From Kitasatospora phosalacinea (lineage in GTDB: Bacteria; Actinomycetota; Actinomycetes; Streptomycetales; Streptomycetaceae): 64,000 nucleotides of DNA. Numbering within the stretch: the stretch's first letter is position 1; each line of letters opens with the position of its first letter. Shown here piece by piece: positions 7,472 to 15,278 of this stretch. The stretch lies in contig NZ_JNWZ01000015.1 in NCBI RefSeq assembly GCF_000716545.1, positions 177,842 through 241,841 of the forward strand. Reading direction: 5' to 3'. The translations under genes and the position numbers were made by a program. Under the pieces are notes generated by a model. It searched no databases. It saw nothing but the letters and a program-made list of their open reading frames with translations, and was not told the origin of the DNA.

Positions 7472-8671
7472 ATGACAGCCCCCGCCACCTCGGCCCCCTC
7501 GGCCCGACGCCTGCGCACCCGGGCCGCGCTGCTCGCCGTCCTCGGCGAACACGGCACGCTCAGCCGCGCCGAGATCAGCCGGCTCACCGGGCTCTCCCGC
7601 TCCGCCGTCAGCAGCGCCGTCACCGACCTGCTCGACGAAGGGCTCGTCAGCGAGACCACCGCTCCCACCGCCGCCGACCTCGCCCGTCCCGCCGGACGGG
7701 GCCGCCGCGCCGCCGCCGTCACCCTGCGCCGCGCCCACGCCCTGGTGCTCGCCTTCGACTTCGGCCACACCCACGTCACCGCCGCCGTCGCCGACACCGC
7801 CGGCACCGTCCTCGGCGAGGCCACCGCCCACCTCGACGTCGACAACCACCCGCGCGAAGTCCTCGACGCCGCCCGGATCCTCGCCGACCGGGCCCTCGGC
7901 GCCGCCGGACACCGGCTCGAGGAGATCACCGCCATCGCCGCCGGCATCCCCGGCGCCCTCGACACCCGCACCAACGTGGTCCGCGCCCCCTCCACCCTCT
8001 CCCAGTGGATCGGCATGGACCCCGCCGCCGAACTCGGCCGGGTCTTCGACCGCCCCGTCACCGTCGGCAACGACGCCGAGATGGGCGCCCGCGGCGAACG
8101 CGCCTACGGCACCGGCCGCACCGTCAACGACCTCGTCTACGTCAAGGCCTCCACCGGCATCGGCGCCGGACTCCTGCTCGACGGGCGGATCTACCGCGGC
8201 GCCAGCGGCATCTCCGGCGAGATCGGCCACATCCAGCTCCCCGACACCGGCACCTGGTGCCGCTGCGGCAACCGCGGCTGCCTGGAGTCGGTCGCCTCCA
8301 TCGTCGAGGTCCGCCGCCGCCTGGTCCACGTCCTCGCCCCCGGCGCCCGCCCCGACGAAGCCGTCGACCTCCCGCCGCTCGACCACCTCGCCGACGTCCC
8401 CGCCGCCGCCCGCGTCATCGGCGAGGCCGGGCGCACCATCGGCCGCGTCCTCGCCGACCTGGTCAACTGCCTCAACCCCGCCGCCATCATCATCGGCGGC
8501 GAACTCGGCCAGGCCGGTGCGCCCCTCGTCCACGGCATCCGCGAATCCGTCGACCGCTACGCCCAACCCGCCGTCGCCGAAGCGGTGGACATCCGGGCCA
8601 GCCGCCTCGGCCTGCGCTCCGAGCTCTACGGCGCGATCGACGCGGCCGTCGCCATCGCCACCACCCGCTGA
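7472..8671 (+). CDS. ROK-family transcriptional regulator (NagC/XylR type)
   Basis: 399 residues: N-terminal winged HTH (EHGTLSRAEISRLTGLSRSAVSSAV, about 28-52) and a C-terminal ROK sugar-kinase-like domain with the glycine-rich segment KASTGIGAGLLLDG and the zinc-binding cysteine cluster WCRCGNRGCLES. Such proteins repress sugar uptake or catabolism genes and respond to a sugar or sugar phosphate. The start is placed at MTAPATSAPS. A -10-like TACCGT at 7459-7464 lies 7 bases before this ATG and no Shine-Dalgarno is seen, so the mRNA may be leaderless. No sugar operon adjoins it, so the target is unknown. Confidence 0.88.
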   Translation: MTAPATSAPSARRLRTRAALLAVLGEHGTLSRAEISRLTGLSRSAVSSAVTDLLDEGLVSETTAPTAADLARPAGRGRRAAAVTLRRAHALVLAFDFGHTHVTAAVADTAGTVLGEATAHLDVDNHPREVLDAARILADRALGAAGHRLEEITAIAAGIPGALDTRTNVVRAPSTLSQWIGMDPAAELGRVFDRPVTVGNDAEMGARGERAYGTGRTVNDLVYVKASTGIGAGLLLDGRIYRGASGISGEIGHIQLPDTGTWCRCGNRGCLESVASIVEVRRRLVHVLAPGARPDEAVDLPPLDHLADVPAAARVIGEAGRTIGRVLADLVNCLNPAAIIIGGELGQAGAPLVHGIRESVDRYAQPAVAEAVDIRASRLGLRSELYGAIDAAVAIATTR

Positions 8672-8833
8672 GCCCCGGCCGACAGCCGTCGGGGCGACGG
8701 GACGGGAGGCCCGCCGAGCCACCCGCCGCACGGCGGAACCCCGGACGGTGCGACCGCTGCGCGGGCCCGGGCAGGAGAACGCCGGGCGCCGCCGCGTGGC
8801 GGCCTTCCGGCCCGCGGTCCGTGCCGGGTGAAT

Positions 8834-8865
8834 GCCGTCAGCCGTCAGCCGTCAGCCGTCAGCCG
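8834..8865 (+). repeat. Four tandem copies of GCCGTCA
   Basis: A 7-bp unit GCCGTCA repeated four times without mismatch, followed by a partial fifth unit GCCG, in the 217-bp gap between the convergent ROK and sigma-factor genes. Length polymorphism by slippage is likely; no function evident. Confidence 0.8.
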
Positions 8866-8888
8866 CCGGCCGGCCGCATCCCGGTGGC

Positions 8889-10130
8889 TCACCGCGGGTG
8901 CCTGGCCCGGTCCGTGAGGTAGCGGCGTTCCGGGAGGCTGGGGGCGAGGGCCGCCGCGCGGCGGAAGGCCTCGGTCGCGGCCGGGGAGTCGCCGCTGCGC
9001 AGCAGCAGCTCGGCGCGGACCGCGTGGTAGCGGTGGTGGCGCGACAACTCGCTTTCCAGTGCGGCGAGTTCCCTCAGGGCGAGCTCGGGGCCGCGGACTT
9101 CGGCCACGGCCACCACCCGGCTCAGCGCGGCCATCGGGCCGGGGGCCACCCGCAGCAGCAGGTCGTACAGCGCCAGGATCTGCGGCCAGTCGGTCGCCGC
9201 GACGTCCGGCGCCTCGTCGTGCAGGGCCGCGATCGCCGCCTGCAACTGGTACGGCCCGACCCGGCCGGCCGGGAGGGCGCGTTCGACCAGGGCGGTGCCC
9301 TCCGCGATCGCCGCCGCGTCCCAGCGGCCGCGGTCCTGTTCCGGCAGCGGCACCAGCTCGCCGTCCGGGCCGGTGCGGGCCGGGCGCCGGGCGTCGGTGA
9401 GCAGCATCAGCGCCAGCAGGCCCATCGCCTCGGCGTCGTCGGGCAGCAGCCGGTGCAGCAGCCTGGTCAGCCGGATCGCCTCGTCGGAGAGCCGGGTGAC
9501 GGTCAGGTCGTCGCCCCCGGTGGACGTGTATCCCTCGTTGAAGACGAGGTACAGCACCTGCAGCACCTCGCGCAGCCGCCCGTCCCGCTCGTCCGGGCCG
9601 GGCAGCGCGAACGGCAGGTCCGAGGAGCGGATGGCCTGCTTGGCCCGGCTGATCCGCTGCGCCATGGTCGCCTCCGGGACGAGGAACGCCGCCGCGATCT
9701 GCGCGGTGCTCAGGCCGCCCACCGCGCGCAGCGTCAGCGCGACCCGGCTCGGCGCGGTCAGCGCCGGGTGGCAGCACAGGAACAGCAGTGCCAGCGAGTC
9801 GTCCCGGTCGGCGTCGGGCCCGGCATCGGCCGGGCGGCCCAGCAGCTCGGACTGCGGCGTCGCCAGGAACAGCCGCTCCTCGCGCTCGCGCCGCGCCCGG
9901 TCGGCCCGCACCAGGTCGACCAGCCGGCGCGAGGCCACCGTCACCAGCCAGCCGCGCGGGTTCTCCGGCCGTCCGTCCCGGGGCCACTGCTCGGCCGCGG
10001 CGAGCAGCGCCTCCTGCACCGCGTCCTCGCAGGCGTCGAACGCCCCGGAGTGGCGCCGCAGCAGCGCCGCCAGGACCTGCGGCGCGAGTTCGCGCAGCAG
10101 GCCCTGGTCGGTGCGGGCGGTCGGGCTCAC
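8889..10130 (-). CDS. ECF42-type RNA polymerase sigma factor with C-terminal TPR-like extension
   Basis: 413 residues, far longer than a classical ECF sigma (about 180-200). Region 2 lies near 15-75 (FDACEDAVQEALLAAAEQWP ... GWLVTVASRRLVDLVR), region 4 contains LSTAQIAAAFLVPEATMAQRISRAK. A DUF6596/TPR-like helical C-terminus of about 220 residues follows (VFNEGYTSTGGDD and EAIRLTRLLHRLLPDDAEAMGLLALML are typical). The GTG start overlaps the stop of the upstream DGPF gene (GTGA), the conserved ECF42 arrangement. ECF42 members lack a classical anti-sigma; the extension is thought to control activity. Confidence 0.9.
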   Translation of the reverse strand: MSPTARTDQGLLRELAPQVLAALLRRHSGAFDACEDAVQEALLAAAEQWPRDGRPENPRGWLVTVASRRLVDLVRADRARREREERLFLATPQSELLGRPADAGPDADRDDSLALLFLCCHPALTAPSRVALTLRAVGGLSTAQIAAAFLVPEATMAQRISRAKQAIRSSDLPFALPGPDERDGRLREVLQVLYLVFNEGYTSTGGDDLTVTRLSDEAIRLTRLLHRLLPDDAEAMGLLALMLLTDARRPARTGPDGELVPLPEQDRGRWDAAAIAEGTALVERALPAGRVGPYQLQAAIAALHDEAPDVAATDWPQILALYDLLLRVAPGPMAALSRVVAVAEVRGPELALRELAALESELSRHHRYHAVRAELLLRSGDSPAATEAFRRAAALAPSLPERRYLTDRARHPR

Positions 10131-10480
10131 TCGGCCTCGTGCAGGATCGGCCACAGCTCGACCGGCTCGCGGTCGGCCCACGGCATGTCGGCGGCGATCT
10201 CCAGCGCCCGCTCCTCGCTGTCGACGTCGAGCAGGTAGAAGCTGGCCATGTACTCCTTGGTCTCCAGGTACGGGCCGTCGCTCACCACCGGCAGGCCCTC
10301 CTGGCGCCGCACCAGCCGGCTCACCGCGGCGTCGCCGAGGCCGTACGCCCCGATCAGCTCGCCGCTCTCCTGGTAGCGCTTGTTGAAGGCGTCCTGCTGG
10401 GCGATCGCCTCCGACCACCCCTCGGCCGGCAGCGAGTCCCACTTCTCCTGGTTGCCGTAGGTCATCAGCAGGTACTTCAC
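10127..10480 (-). CDS. DGPF-domain (YCII-related) protein, ECF42 partner
   Basis: 117 residues from the GTG 9 bases after GAGGAA; the more upstream GTG abuts the ribosome site and is unlikely. It has the family strand KYLLMTYGN, the DGPF-type signature as SDGPYLETKEYMASFYLLDV, and a ferredoxin-like alpha/beta pattern. DGPF proteins are regularly encoded next to, and are proposed targets or partners of, ECF42 sigma factors. The molecular activity is not known. Confidence 0.88.
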   Translation of the reverse strand: MKYLLMTYGNQEKWDSLPAEGWSEAIAQQDAFNKRYQESGELIGAYGLGDAAVSRLVRRQEGLPVVSDGPYLETKEYMASFYLLDVDSEERALEIAADMPWADREPVELWPILHEAE

Positions 10481-10631
10481 GTGGACCACTTCCTCGTCTG
10501 GCTCGTGCGGTGTCGTGCTTGCGTCCAGTGGTCGGAGCCGGGCGGGCGGATCTCTACACGCCGCCGGGGGAAATCTTCGAGGATTTTTCCGCCCGGTCCG
10601 CCCGGTCCGCCCGGTCCGCCACCGGCGCGGG

Positions 10632-11432
10632 TCAGGCGGCGGTCGGGGTCCAGACGTACGGGGTGGTGGTGGTCACGGCGTGCATGCCCAGGCGGCGGAG
10701 GATGGGGGCGCTGTCGGGGGAGGCGTCGACCTGGAGGTAGCGGATGCCGTGGTCGAGGGCCCAGCGGGCGCGCTGGGCGACCAGGGCGCGGTAGATGCCG
10801 CGGCCGCGCCAGGCGGTGAGGGTGGAGCCGCCCCAGAGGCCGCCGAACTCGGTGCCGGGGGTGCGGGTGAGCCAGGCGGCGGAGACCACCTCGGGGCGCG
10901 GGCCGCCGGTCTCGGCGACCAGGGCGAGGAAGCCCTCGGTGTCGGCCGCGCGGGAGGCGAGGTCGTCGGCGAGCCAGGACCAGTCCTCGTCCCAGACCTC
11001 GGTCTCCATCGCGGCGATCCGCCGCATGTCGGCGGGGTCGGTGACCCGGCGGACGGTGATGCCCTCGGGGGCGGGAGCGGGGGCGGCGAGTTCGTCGGCG
11101 AGGCCGATCAGGACGGTCTCCGACTCCTCGCCGACGAAGCCGGCGGCGGTGAGCCGGTCCGGGAGGTCGGCCGGGAGGTCGTGGCCGCGGGTCTTCCACT
11201 CGACGGACTCGCCCCGGGCGGCGAAGAACTCCCGCTGGCGGACGATCAGTTCGTCGAGTTCGGCGCCGCGCAGCCCGAGGTCGGGGCGGGGGGAGGTGAC
11301 GAAGCCGCGGAAGCCGCCGTACTTGCGCAGCAGCGGGCCGTCGCTGTCGCGGGTCTCGCCGTCGCGGACGGCGCCGAGACCGCGCATGTGCTCGTCGTAG
11401 GCCGCGAGCAGGGCCGTGGTCAGTTCGGTCAC
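10632..11432 (-). CDS. GNAT-family N-acetyltransferase
   Basis: 266 residues from GTG 11432; the longer reading frame upstream lacks support. The GNAT fold is in the C-terminal half: EGITVRRVTDPADMRRIAAMETEVW, the acetyl-CoA pyrophosphate loop TLTAWRGRGIYRALV (R/Q-x-x-G-x-G/A variant) and the C-terminal strand GIRYLQVDASPDSAPILRRLGM. The N-terminal 130 residues look like a second, degenerate GNAT-like half. It is divergent from the MerR gene (start codons 83 bp apart), so the MerR protein could control both. Substrate unknown. Confidence 0.82.
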   Translation of the reverse strand: MTELTTALLAAYDEHMRGLGAVRDGETRDSDGPLLRKYGGFRGFVTSPRPDLGLRGAELDELIVRQREFFAARGESVEWKTRGHDLPADLPDRLTAAGFVGEESETVLIGLADELAAPAPAPEGITVRRVTDPADMRRIAAMETEVWDEDWSWLADDLASRAADTEGFLALVAETGGPRPEVVSAAWLTRTPGTEFGGLWGGSTLTAWRGRGIYRALVAQRARWALDHGIRYLQVDASPDSAPILRRLGMHAVTTTTPYVWTPTAA

Positions 11433-11515
11433 CAGGCGAGCGTAACGATCACCGCAAGGGGTTTCTCCGGGTCGGGGCTGGCGTTGACGCCGGGGTGAAG
11501 GTCTAGCGTCGTGGC

Positions 11516-11968
11516 ATGCGGATCGGCGAACTGGCACAGCGGGCGGGCACCACCACCCGGGCGCTCCGTTACTACGAGTCGCGGGGGCTGCTGCCCGCGC
11601 GGCGCGGGGGCAACGGGTACCGGGCCTACGACGAGGAGGATCTGCGGCTGCTGCGGCAGATCAGGGTGCTGCAGGACTTCGGGTTCGAGCTGGAGGAGAC
11701 CCGGCCGTTCGTGGAGTGCCTGCGGGCGGGGCACCCGGCGGGCGACTCGTGCCCGGCCTCGTTGGAGGTGTACCGGGCGAAGCTGGCCGAACTGGACGCG
11801 ATGGTGGCCCGGTTGAGCGAGGTCCGGGAGGTGCTGGCGGGCCAGTTGGCGCAGGCCGAGGCGGCCCGCGACGCGCTGGCCGGTTCCGGTTCCGGCGAGC
11901 CGCGCTGCGAGCTGGCCCGCGCCGGGGAGCCGCCCCGCGCCGGGGAGCCGTTCCGCACCGAGGAGTGA
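11516..11968 (+). CDS. MerR-family transcriptional regulator
   Basis: 150 residues. N-terminal winged HTH MRIGELAQRAGTTTRALRYY with the family RYYE signature, a coiled dimerisation helix (near 85-125) and a short Gly/Glu/Arg-rich tail. Only one cysteine lies in the effector-proximal region and a second near the C-terminus, so a classic metal site is not evident. A -10-like TAGCGT (11504-11509) lies 7 bases before the ATG and there is no Shine-Dalgarno, suggesting leaderless mRNA. A thioredoxin gene starts 22 bp downstream, so it probably governs a thiol or oxidative stress operon. Confidence 0.87.
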   Translation: MRIGELAQRAGTTTRALRYYESRGLLPARRGGNGYRAYDEEDLRLLRQIRVLQDFGFELEETRPFVECLRAGHPAGDSCPASLEVYRAKLAELDAMVARLSEVREVLAGQLAQAEAARDALAGSGSGEPRCELARAGEPPRAGEPFRTEE

Positions 11969-11990
11969 CGACGAGAGCGAGGAGGCCGCG

Positions 11991-12314
11991 ATGGGCGGCG
12001 TGCGCAGTGTGACGGACCGGGACTTCGCGAGCGAGGTGCTGGCGGCCGAGGGGCCGGTGCTGGTGGAGTTCACCGCCGAGTGGTGCCCGCCGTGCAAGCA
12101 GCTGGCGCCGGTGCTGGCGGAGCTGGCCGAGGAGCAGGCGGGGCGGCTGGCGGTGGTGGCGCTGGACGTGGACGCGAACCCGGAGACCCGGATCGCGTAC
12201 GGGGTGCTGTCGATGCCGACGCTGATGGTGTTCAAGGGCGGCGAGCCGGTGCGGTCGATGGTGGGGGCGCGGGCGAAGAGCCGGCTGCTGCGGGAGATCG
12301 ACGACCTGCTGTAG
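11991..12314 (+). CDS. Thioredoxin-like protein with WCPPC active site
   Basis: 107 residues with a thioredoxin fold: FTAEWCPPCKQLAPVLAEL with active-site cysteines 32 and 35, cis-Pro in MPTLMVF, C-terminal GARAKSRLLREI. The active site is WCPPC rather than WCGPC, which generally alters redox potential. The ATG is 5 bases after GGAGG. It directly follows the MerR gene and is probably co-transcribed; the pair is a common actinobacterial arrangement. Confidence 0.9.
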   Translation: MGGVRSVTDRDFASEVLAAEGPVLVEFTAEWCPPCKQLAPVLAELAEEQAGRLAVVALDVDANPETRIAYGVLSMPTLMVFKGGEPVRSMVGARAKSRLLREIDDLL

Positions 12315-12368
12315 GCGGGTGAGCCGCGCCACAGGGGCGGGTCGGGAATGGAAGCGGGACAGCTGTCC

Positions 12369-12407
12369 GTTGTAGAGTGCAACCAGATATTAGTTGTACT
12401 TTCCAAC
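12369..12407. promoter_or_regulatory. Two GTTG-N7-CAAC operators upstream of the membrane-protein/MarR operon
   Basis: Two inverted repeats of identical geometry, GTTG-TAGAGTG-CAAC (12369-12383) and GTTG-TACTTTC-CAAC (12393-12407), with centres 24 bp apart. The second includes a -10-like TACTTT and lies just before the Shine-Dalgarno GGAG at 12411. Arms, spacing and position fit binding by a dimeric repressor; the MarR encoded as the second gene of the unit is the obvious candidate. Confidence 0.6.
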
Positions 12408-12419
12408 CATGGAGCTGTG

Positions 12420-13457
12420 ATGTCCTCGCTGTCAGCGGTGTCCCGCCCCGCCCTGCGGCACGTCTTCACCCACCTGGTCACACCCCTGCTGATGTGCCTC
12501 GGGATGGGGATCGCGTACCTCTCGGCCTTCCACGCCCCCGCCCCGCACCAACTGCCGGTCGCCGTGGTCGGCCAGGGCCCGCAGGCCCAGGTGCTCGCGC
12601 AGACGCTCAAGGACAAGGCCGGCGACGGGCTGGACGTCACCACCGCGACCGACGCCGGCACCGCCCGGCAGCGGCTGCTCGACCGCGACCTGGTCGCCGC
12701 GTACGTGCCGGACGCCGACGCGCCGACCCTGATGGTGGCCACCGCCAACTCGGACACCTCGGCGACCGTCGCCGAGAAGGTGTTCACCGAGGTCGCCGCC
12801 CAGCAGGGCAAGCCGCTGGCCGTCCAGGAACTCACCCCGCTGCCGGCCGGCGACCGGACCGGGCAGGGCCTGTTCTTCCTGATGGTGGCGCTGAGCATCG
12901 GCTCCTACGGCTCGGTCGCGGTGCTCGGCGCGGCCGGCGCGGCGCTGGCGACGCGGGTGCGGGCACTGCTCGGCCTCGGCGTGGCGCTGGTGGTCAGCCT
13001 GATCGGCCTCGCGCTGGCCGGCCCGGTGTTCCACCTGGTCGACCACGGCCTGCTCGGCATCTGGGCGATGAGCTGGCTGTACGCGGCGGGCATCATCGCG
13101 ATCGGCACCGCCCTGCACACCTTCCTCGGCCGGTGGACCACGCTCACCATGATGGCCCTGTTCGTGATGCTCAACTTCACCAGCTCCGGCGGCATCTTCC
13201 AGCCCGAACTGCAGAACGGCTTCTTCGGCGCGCTGCACTCCTTCTGGAACGGCGCGGGCTTCCTGGAGGGCGTCCGCGACCACGTCTACTTCGGCGGCCG
13301 GGCCGGGCTCGGCGGCCACGTCGCCACCCTGTTCGGCTGGCTCGCGGCCGGCGCCGCGCTGCTCCTGCTGGCCGCCCGCACCGAGGGCCGGCGGGCCCGG
13401 GCGCTGGCCGCCGAGCAGCCCGCCGAGGAGGAGATGGAGGAGGCGGTCGGCGTCTGA
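12420..13457 (+). CDS. ABC-2/YhgE-like multi-pass membrane protein
   Basis: 345 residues from the ATG following GGAGCTGTG. One N-terminal TM (about 16-38), a roughly 120-residue extracytoplasmic domain (QLPVAVVGQGPQAQVLAQTL ... ELTPL), then five or six TM helices (FFLMVALSIGSYGSVAVLGAAG onwards) and an acidic cytoplasmic tail. The architecture matches the ABC-2/Pip-YhgE type exporters or permeases found beside MarR or TetR regulators. No ATPase gene is adjacent. It is probably regulated through the two GTTG-N7-CAAC sites and forms an operon with the MarR gene 54 bp downstream. Confidence 0.75.
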   Translation: MSSLSAVSRPALRHVFTHLVTPLLMCLGMGIAYLSAFHAPAPHQLPVAVVGQGPQAQVLAQTLKDKAGDGLDVTTATDAGTARQRLLDRDLVAAYVPDADAPTLMVATANSDTSATVAEKVFTEVAAQQGKPLAVQELTPLPAGDRTGQGLFFLMVALSIGSYGSVAVLGAAGAALATRVRALLGLGVALVVSLIGLALAGPVFHLVDHGLLGIWAMSWLYAAGIIAIGTALHTFLGRWTTLTMMALFVMLNFTSSGGIFQPELQNGFFGALHSFWNGAGFLEGVRDHVYFGGRAGLGGHVATLFGWLAAGAALLLLAARTEGRRARALAAEQPAEEEMEEAVGV

Positions 13458-13511
13458 GTGCGGCTACCCCTACCGTGGTCCGCAACACCGCACGACGAAG
13501 GAGCCACCGCC

Positions 13512-13934
13512 ATGCCCGACCGCGACGCCGCGCTGGAGACCATCCAGCGCGAGCTGACCGCGTTCGCCCGCCGGGCCCGCCACAAGGCAGCCCAGCTGCA
13601 CCCCGAGCTCTCGCTGGTCACGTACAGCATGCTCGACCTGGTCAAGGAGCGCGGTTCCTGCCGGGGTGCCGACCTGGCGGCGCACTTCATGCTCGACAAG
13701 TCCACCGTCAGCCGGCAGGTCGGCGCGCTGGAACGGCTCGGGCTGCTGGGCCGCAAGGCCGACCCGGACGACCAGCGCGGGCAACTGCTGCACCTGACGG
13801 ACGCCGGCGAGCAGCTCCTCGCCGAGGCGTACGAGCAGCGGCGGCGGGCCTTCACCGACCGCTTCACCTCCTGGGGCGACGAGGACCTGGACCGGTTCGC
13901 CGCCTACCTGGTCCGCTACGGCGAGTCCGAGTAG
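13512..13934 (+). CDS. MarR-family transcriptional regulator
   Basis: 140 residues starting MPDRDAALE behind GAAGGAG. Winged HTH: CRGADLAAHFMLDKSTVSRQVGALERLGLL followed by the wing ADPDDQRGQLLHLTDAG with the D-x-R motif of the family, and N- and C-terminal dimerisation helices. It lies downstream of the membrane protein gene, a common autoregulated efflux arrangement. Ligand unknown. Confidence 0.9.
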   Translation: MPDRDAALETIQRELTAFARRARHKAAQLHPELSLVTYSMLDLVKERGSCRGADLAAHFMLDKSTVSRQVGALERLGLLGRKADPDDQRGQLLHLTDAGEQLLAEAYEQRRRAFTDRFTSWGDEDLDRFAAYLVRYGESE

Positions 13935-13967
13935 GCGGCCCGGGCAGGAGCCGGGAGGATGGCGGCC

Positions 13968-14393
13968 ATGCCCACCATGACCGAGCCCGAGTGGCGCGCC
14001 TTCCTCTCCCACGGCACCCGCACCGGCAAGCTCGCCACCACCCGCGCCGACGGCCGACCGCACCTCGCCCCGATCTGGTTCCTGCTGGACGGCGACGACC
14101 TGGTGTTCAACACCGGCCGGGACACCGTCAAGGGCCGCACCCTGCGCCGCGACGGCCGGGCCGCGCTCTGCGTGGACGACGACCGGCCGCCGTTCGCGTT
14201 CGTGCTGGTCGAGGGCGTGGCCTCGGTCAGCGAGGAGCCGGCCGAGGTCCGGCACTGGGCGGGCCGGATCGCCGCCCGCTACATGGGCGAGGAGCGGGCC
14301 GAGGAGTACGCCGCCCGCAACGGCGTCCCGGGCGAGCTGCTGGTGCGGCTGCGGATCGGCAAGGTGCTCGCCCAGAGCGGCGTCGCGGACTGA
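13968..14393 (+). CDS. PPOX-class (F420-dependent type) oxidoreductase / pyridoxamine oxidase-fold protein
   Basis: 141 residues with the split-barrel flavin-binding fold: FLSHGTRTGKLATTRADGRPHLAPIWFLLDGDDLVFNTG, then VKGRTLRRDGRAALCVDDD, typical of actinobacterial TIGR03618-like enzymes using F420 or FMN. The second ATG is chosen because it lies 9 bases after GGGAGG whereas the first abuts it. Substrate unknown. It follows the MarR gene by 33 bp and could belong to the same unit. Confidence 0.85.
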   Translation: MPTMTEPEWRAFLSHGTRTGKLATTRADGRPHLAPIWFLLDGDDLVFNTGRDTVKGRTLRRDGRAALCVDDDRPPFAFVLVEGVASVSEEPAEVRHWAGRIAARYMGEERAEEYAARNGVPGELLVRLRIGKVLAQSGVAD

Positions 14394-14420
14394 GGCCCGG
14401 GGTCGCCCGGACCGGCGCGC

Positions 14421-14451
14421 TTGACCCTCACGTCGCGTCAGGCCCCAGGCT
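14421..14451 (+). promoter_or_regulatory. tipA-like MerR promoter/operator
   Basis: -35 TTGACC (14421-14426), a 19-bp spacer, then CAGGCT (14446-14451) as -10. The long 19-bp spacer and the dyad CCTCACG-TCG-CGTCAGG (one mismatch, 14426-14442) inside it are the hallmarks of MerR-activated promoters. The dyad closely resembles the CTCACGTCACGTGAGG core of the classic tipA promoter. It lies 32 bp before the TipA-like gene, so autoactivation is expected. Confidence 0.75.
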
Positions 14452-14482
14452 GGTCGCAACAGCGGCGGGAAGGAGGAACGCG

Positions 14483-15271
14483 ATGGACGGGGGCTACACG
14501 GTCGGACGGCTGGCGGCGGTCGCCAAGGTCACGGTGCGCACCCTGCACCACTACGACCGGATCGGCCTGCTGTCGCCGAGCGGCCGCACCCCGGCCGGCT
14601 ACCGGCGCTACAGCGAGGCCGAGCTGGACCGGCTGCAGCAGATCCTGTTCTACCGCGAACTCGGCTTCCCGCTGGAGGAGATCGCGGCGATCCTGGACGA
14701 CCGGACGGTCGGCCCGAGCGAGCACCTGCGCCGGCAGCGCGAGCTGATCGGCGACCGGATCCGCAAGCTGGAGGAACTCGCCGCGGCGGTCGAACGAGCG
14801 ATGGAGGCGAGGACCTTGGGGATCCAGTTGACCCCGGAGGAGAAGTTCGAGGTGTTCGGCAAGGACTACCAGGAGGACTGGGAGGGCGAGGCCGAGCAGC
14901 GCTGGGGCACCACCGACGCCTGGAAGCAGTCCCAGCAGCGCACCGCCCGCTACACCAAGGCGGACTGGGAGCGGATCAAGGCCGAGACCGACGGCATCAA
15001 CGACGCCATGGTGGCGGCGCTCACCGCCGGCTCCGCCCCGGACGGCGAGCAGGCGATGGCGATCGCCGAGCAGCACCGGCGGCACATCGGGCTGAACTTC
15101 TACGACTGCGGCCCCGCGATGCACCGCTGCCTCGGCGACATGTACGTCGCCGACCCGCGGTTCACCGAGACGTACGAGAAGCTCGCCCCCGGCCTGGCGC
15201 AGTGGCTGCGGGACGCGATCCACGCCAACGCCGACCGGCTGGAGCGGCTGGAGCGGGAGGGGCAGGACTGA
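14483..15271 (+). CDS. TipA-like MerR regulator with C-terminal TipAS drug-binding domain
   Basis: 262 residues. N-terminal MerR HTH (YTVGRLAAVAKVTVRTLHHYDRIGLLSPSGR), a coiled coil (about 75-110) and a C-terminal TipAS/antibiotic-recognition domain: FEVFGKDYQEDWEGEAEQRW, HRRHIGLNFYDCGPAMHRCL, DMYVADPRFTETYE. The cysteines near 212 and 218 are where TipAS covalently traps thiopeptides. TipA responds to cyclic thiopeptide antibiotics; whether this paralog shares that ligand is inference. In TipA genes an internal start gives a short TipAS form; a candidate here is the ATG after residue 100 (MEARTLG). The upstream 19-bp-spacer promoter supports autoregulation. Confidence 0.92.
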   Translation: MDGGYTVGRLAAVAKVTVRTLHHYDRIGLLSPSGRTPAGYRRYSEAELDRLQQILFYRELGFPLEEIAAILDDRTVGPSEHLRRQRELIGDRIRKLEELAAAVERAMEARTLGIQLTPEEKFEVFGKDYQEDWEGEAEQRWGTTDAWKQSQQRTARYTKADWERIKAETDGINDAMVAALTAGSAPDGEQAMAIAEQHRRHIGLNFYDCGPAMHRCLGDMYVADPRFTETYEKLAPGLAQWLRDAIHANADRLERLEREGQD

Positions 15272-15278
15272 CGACGGC

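Noticed and set aside
8834..8865. Tandem GCCGTCA as a possible CRISPR
   Set aside because: Units are 7 bp and contiguous with no spacers; simple tandem repeat.
12348..12419. Upstream start for the ABC-2-like membrane protein
   Set aside because: Would put the GTTG-N7-CAAC operators inside the coding sequence; the ATG at 12420 has a proper GGAG.
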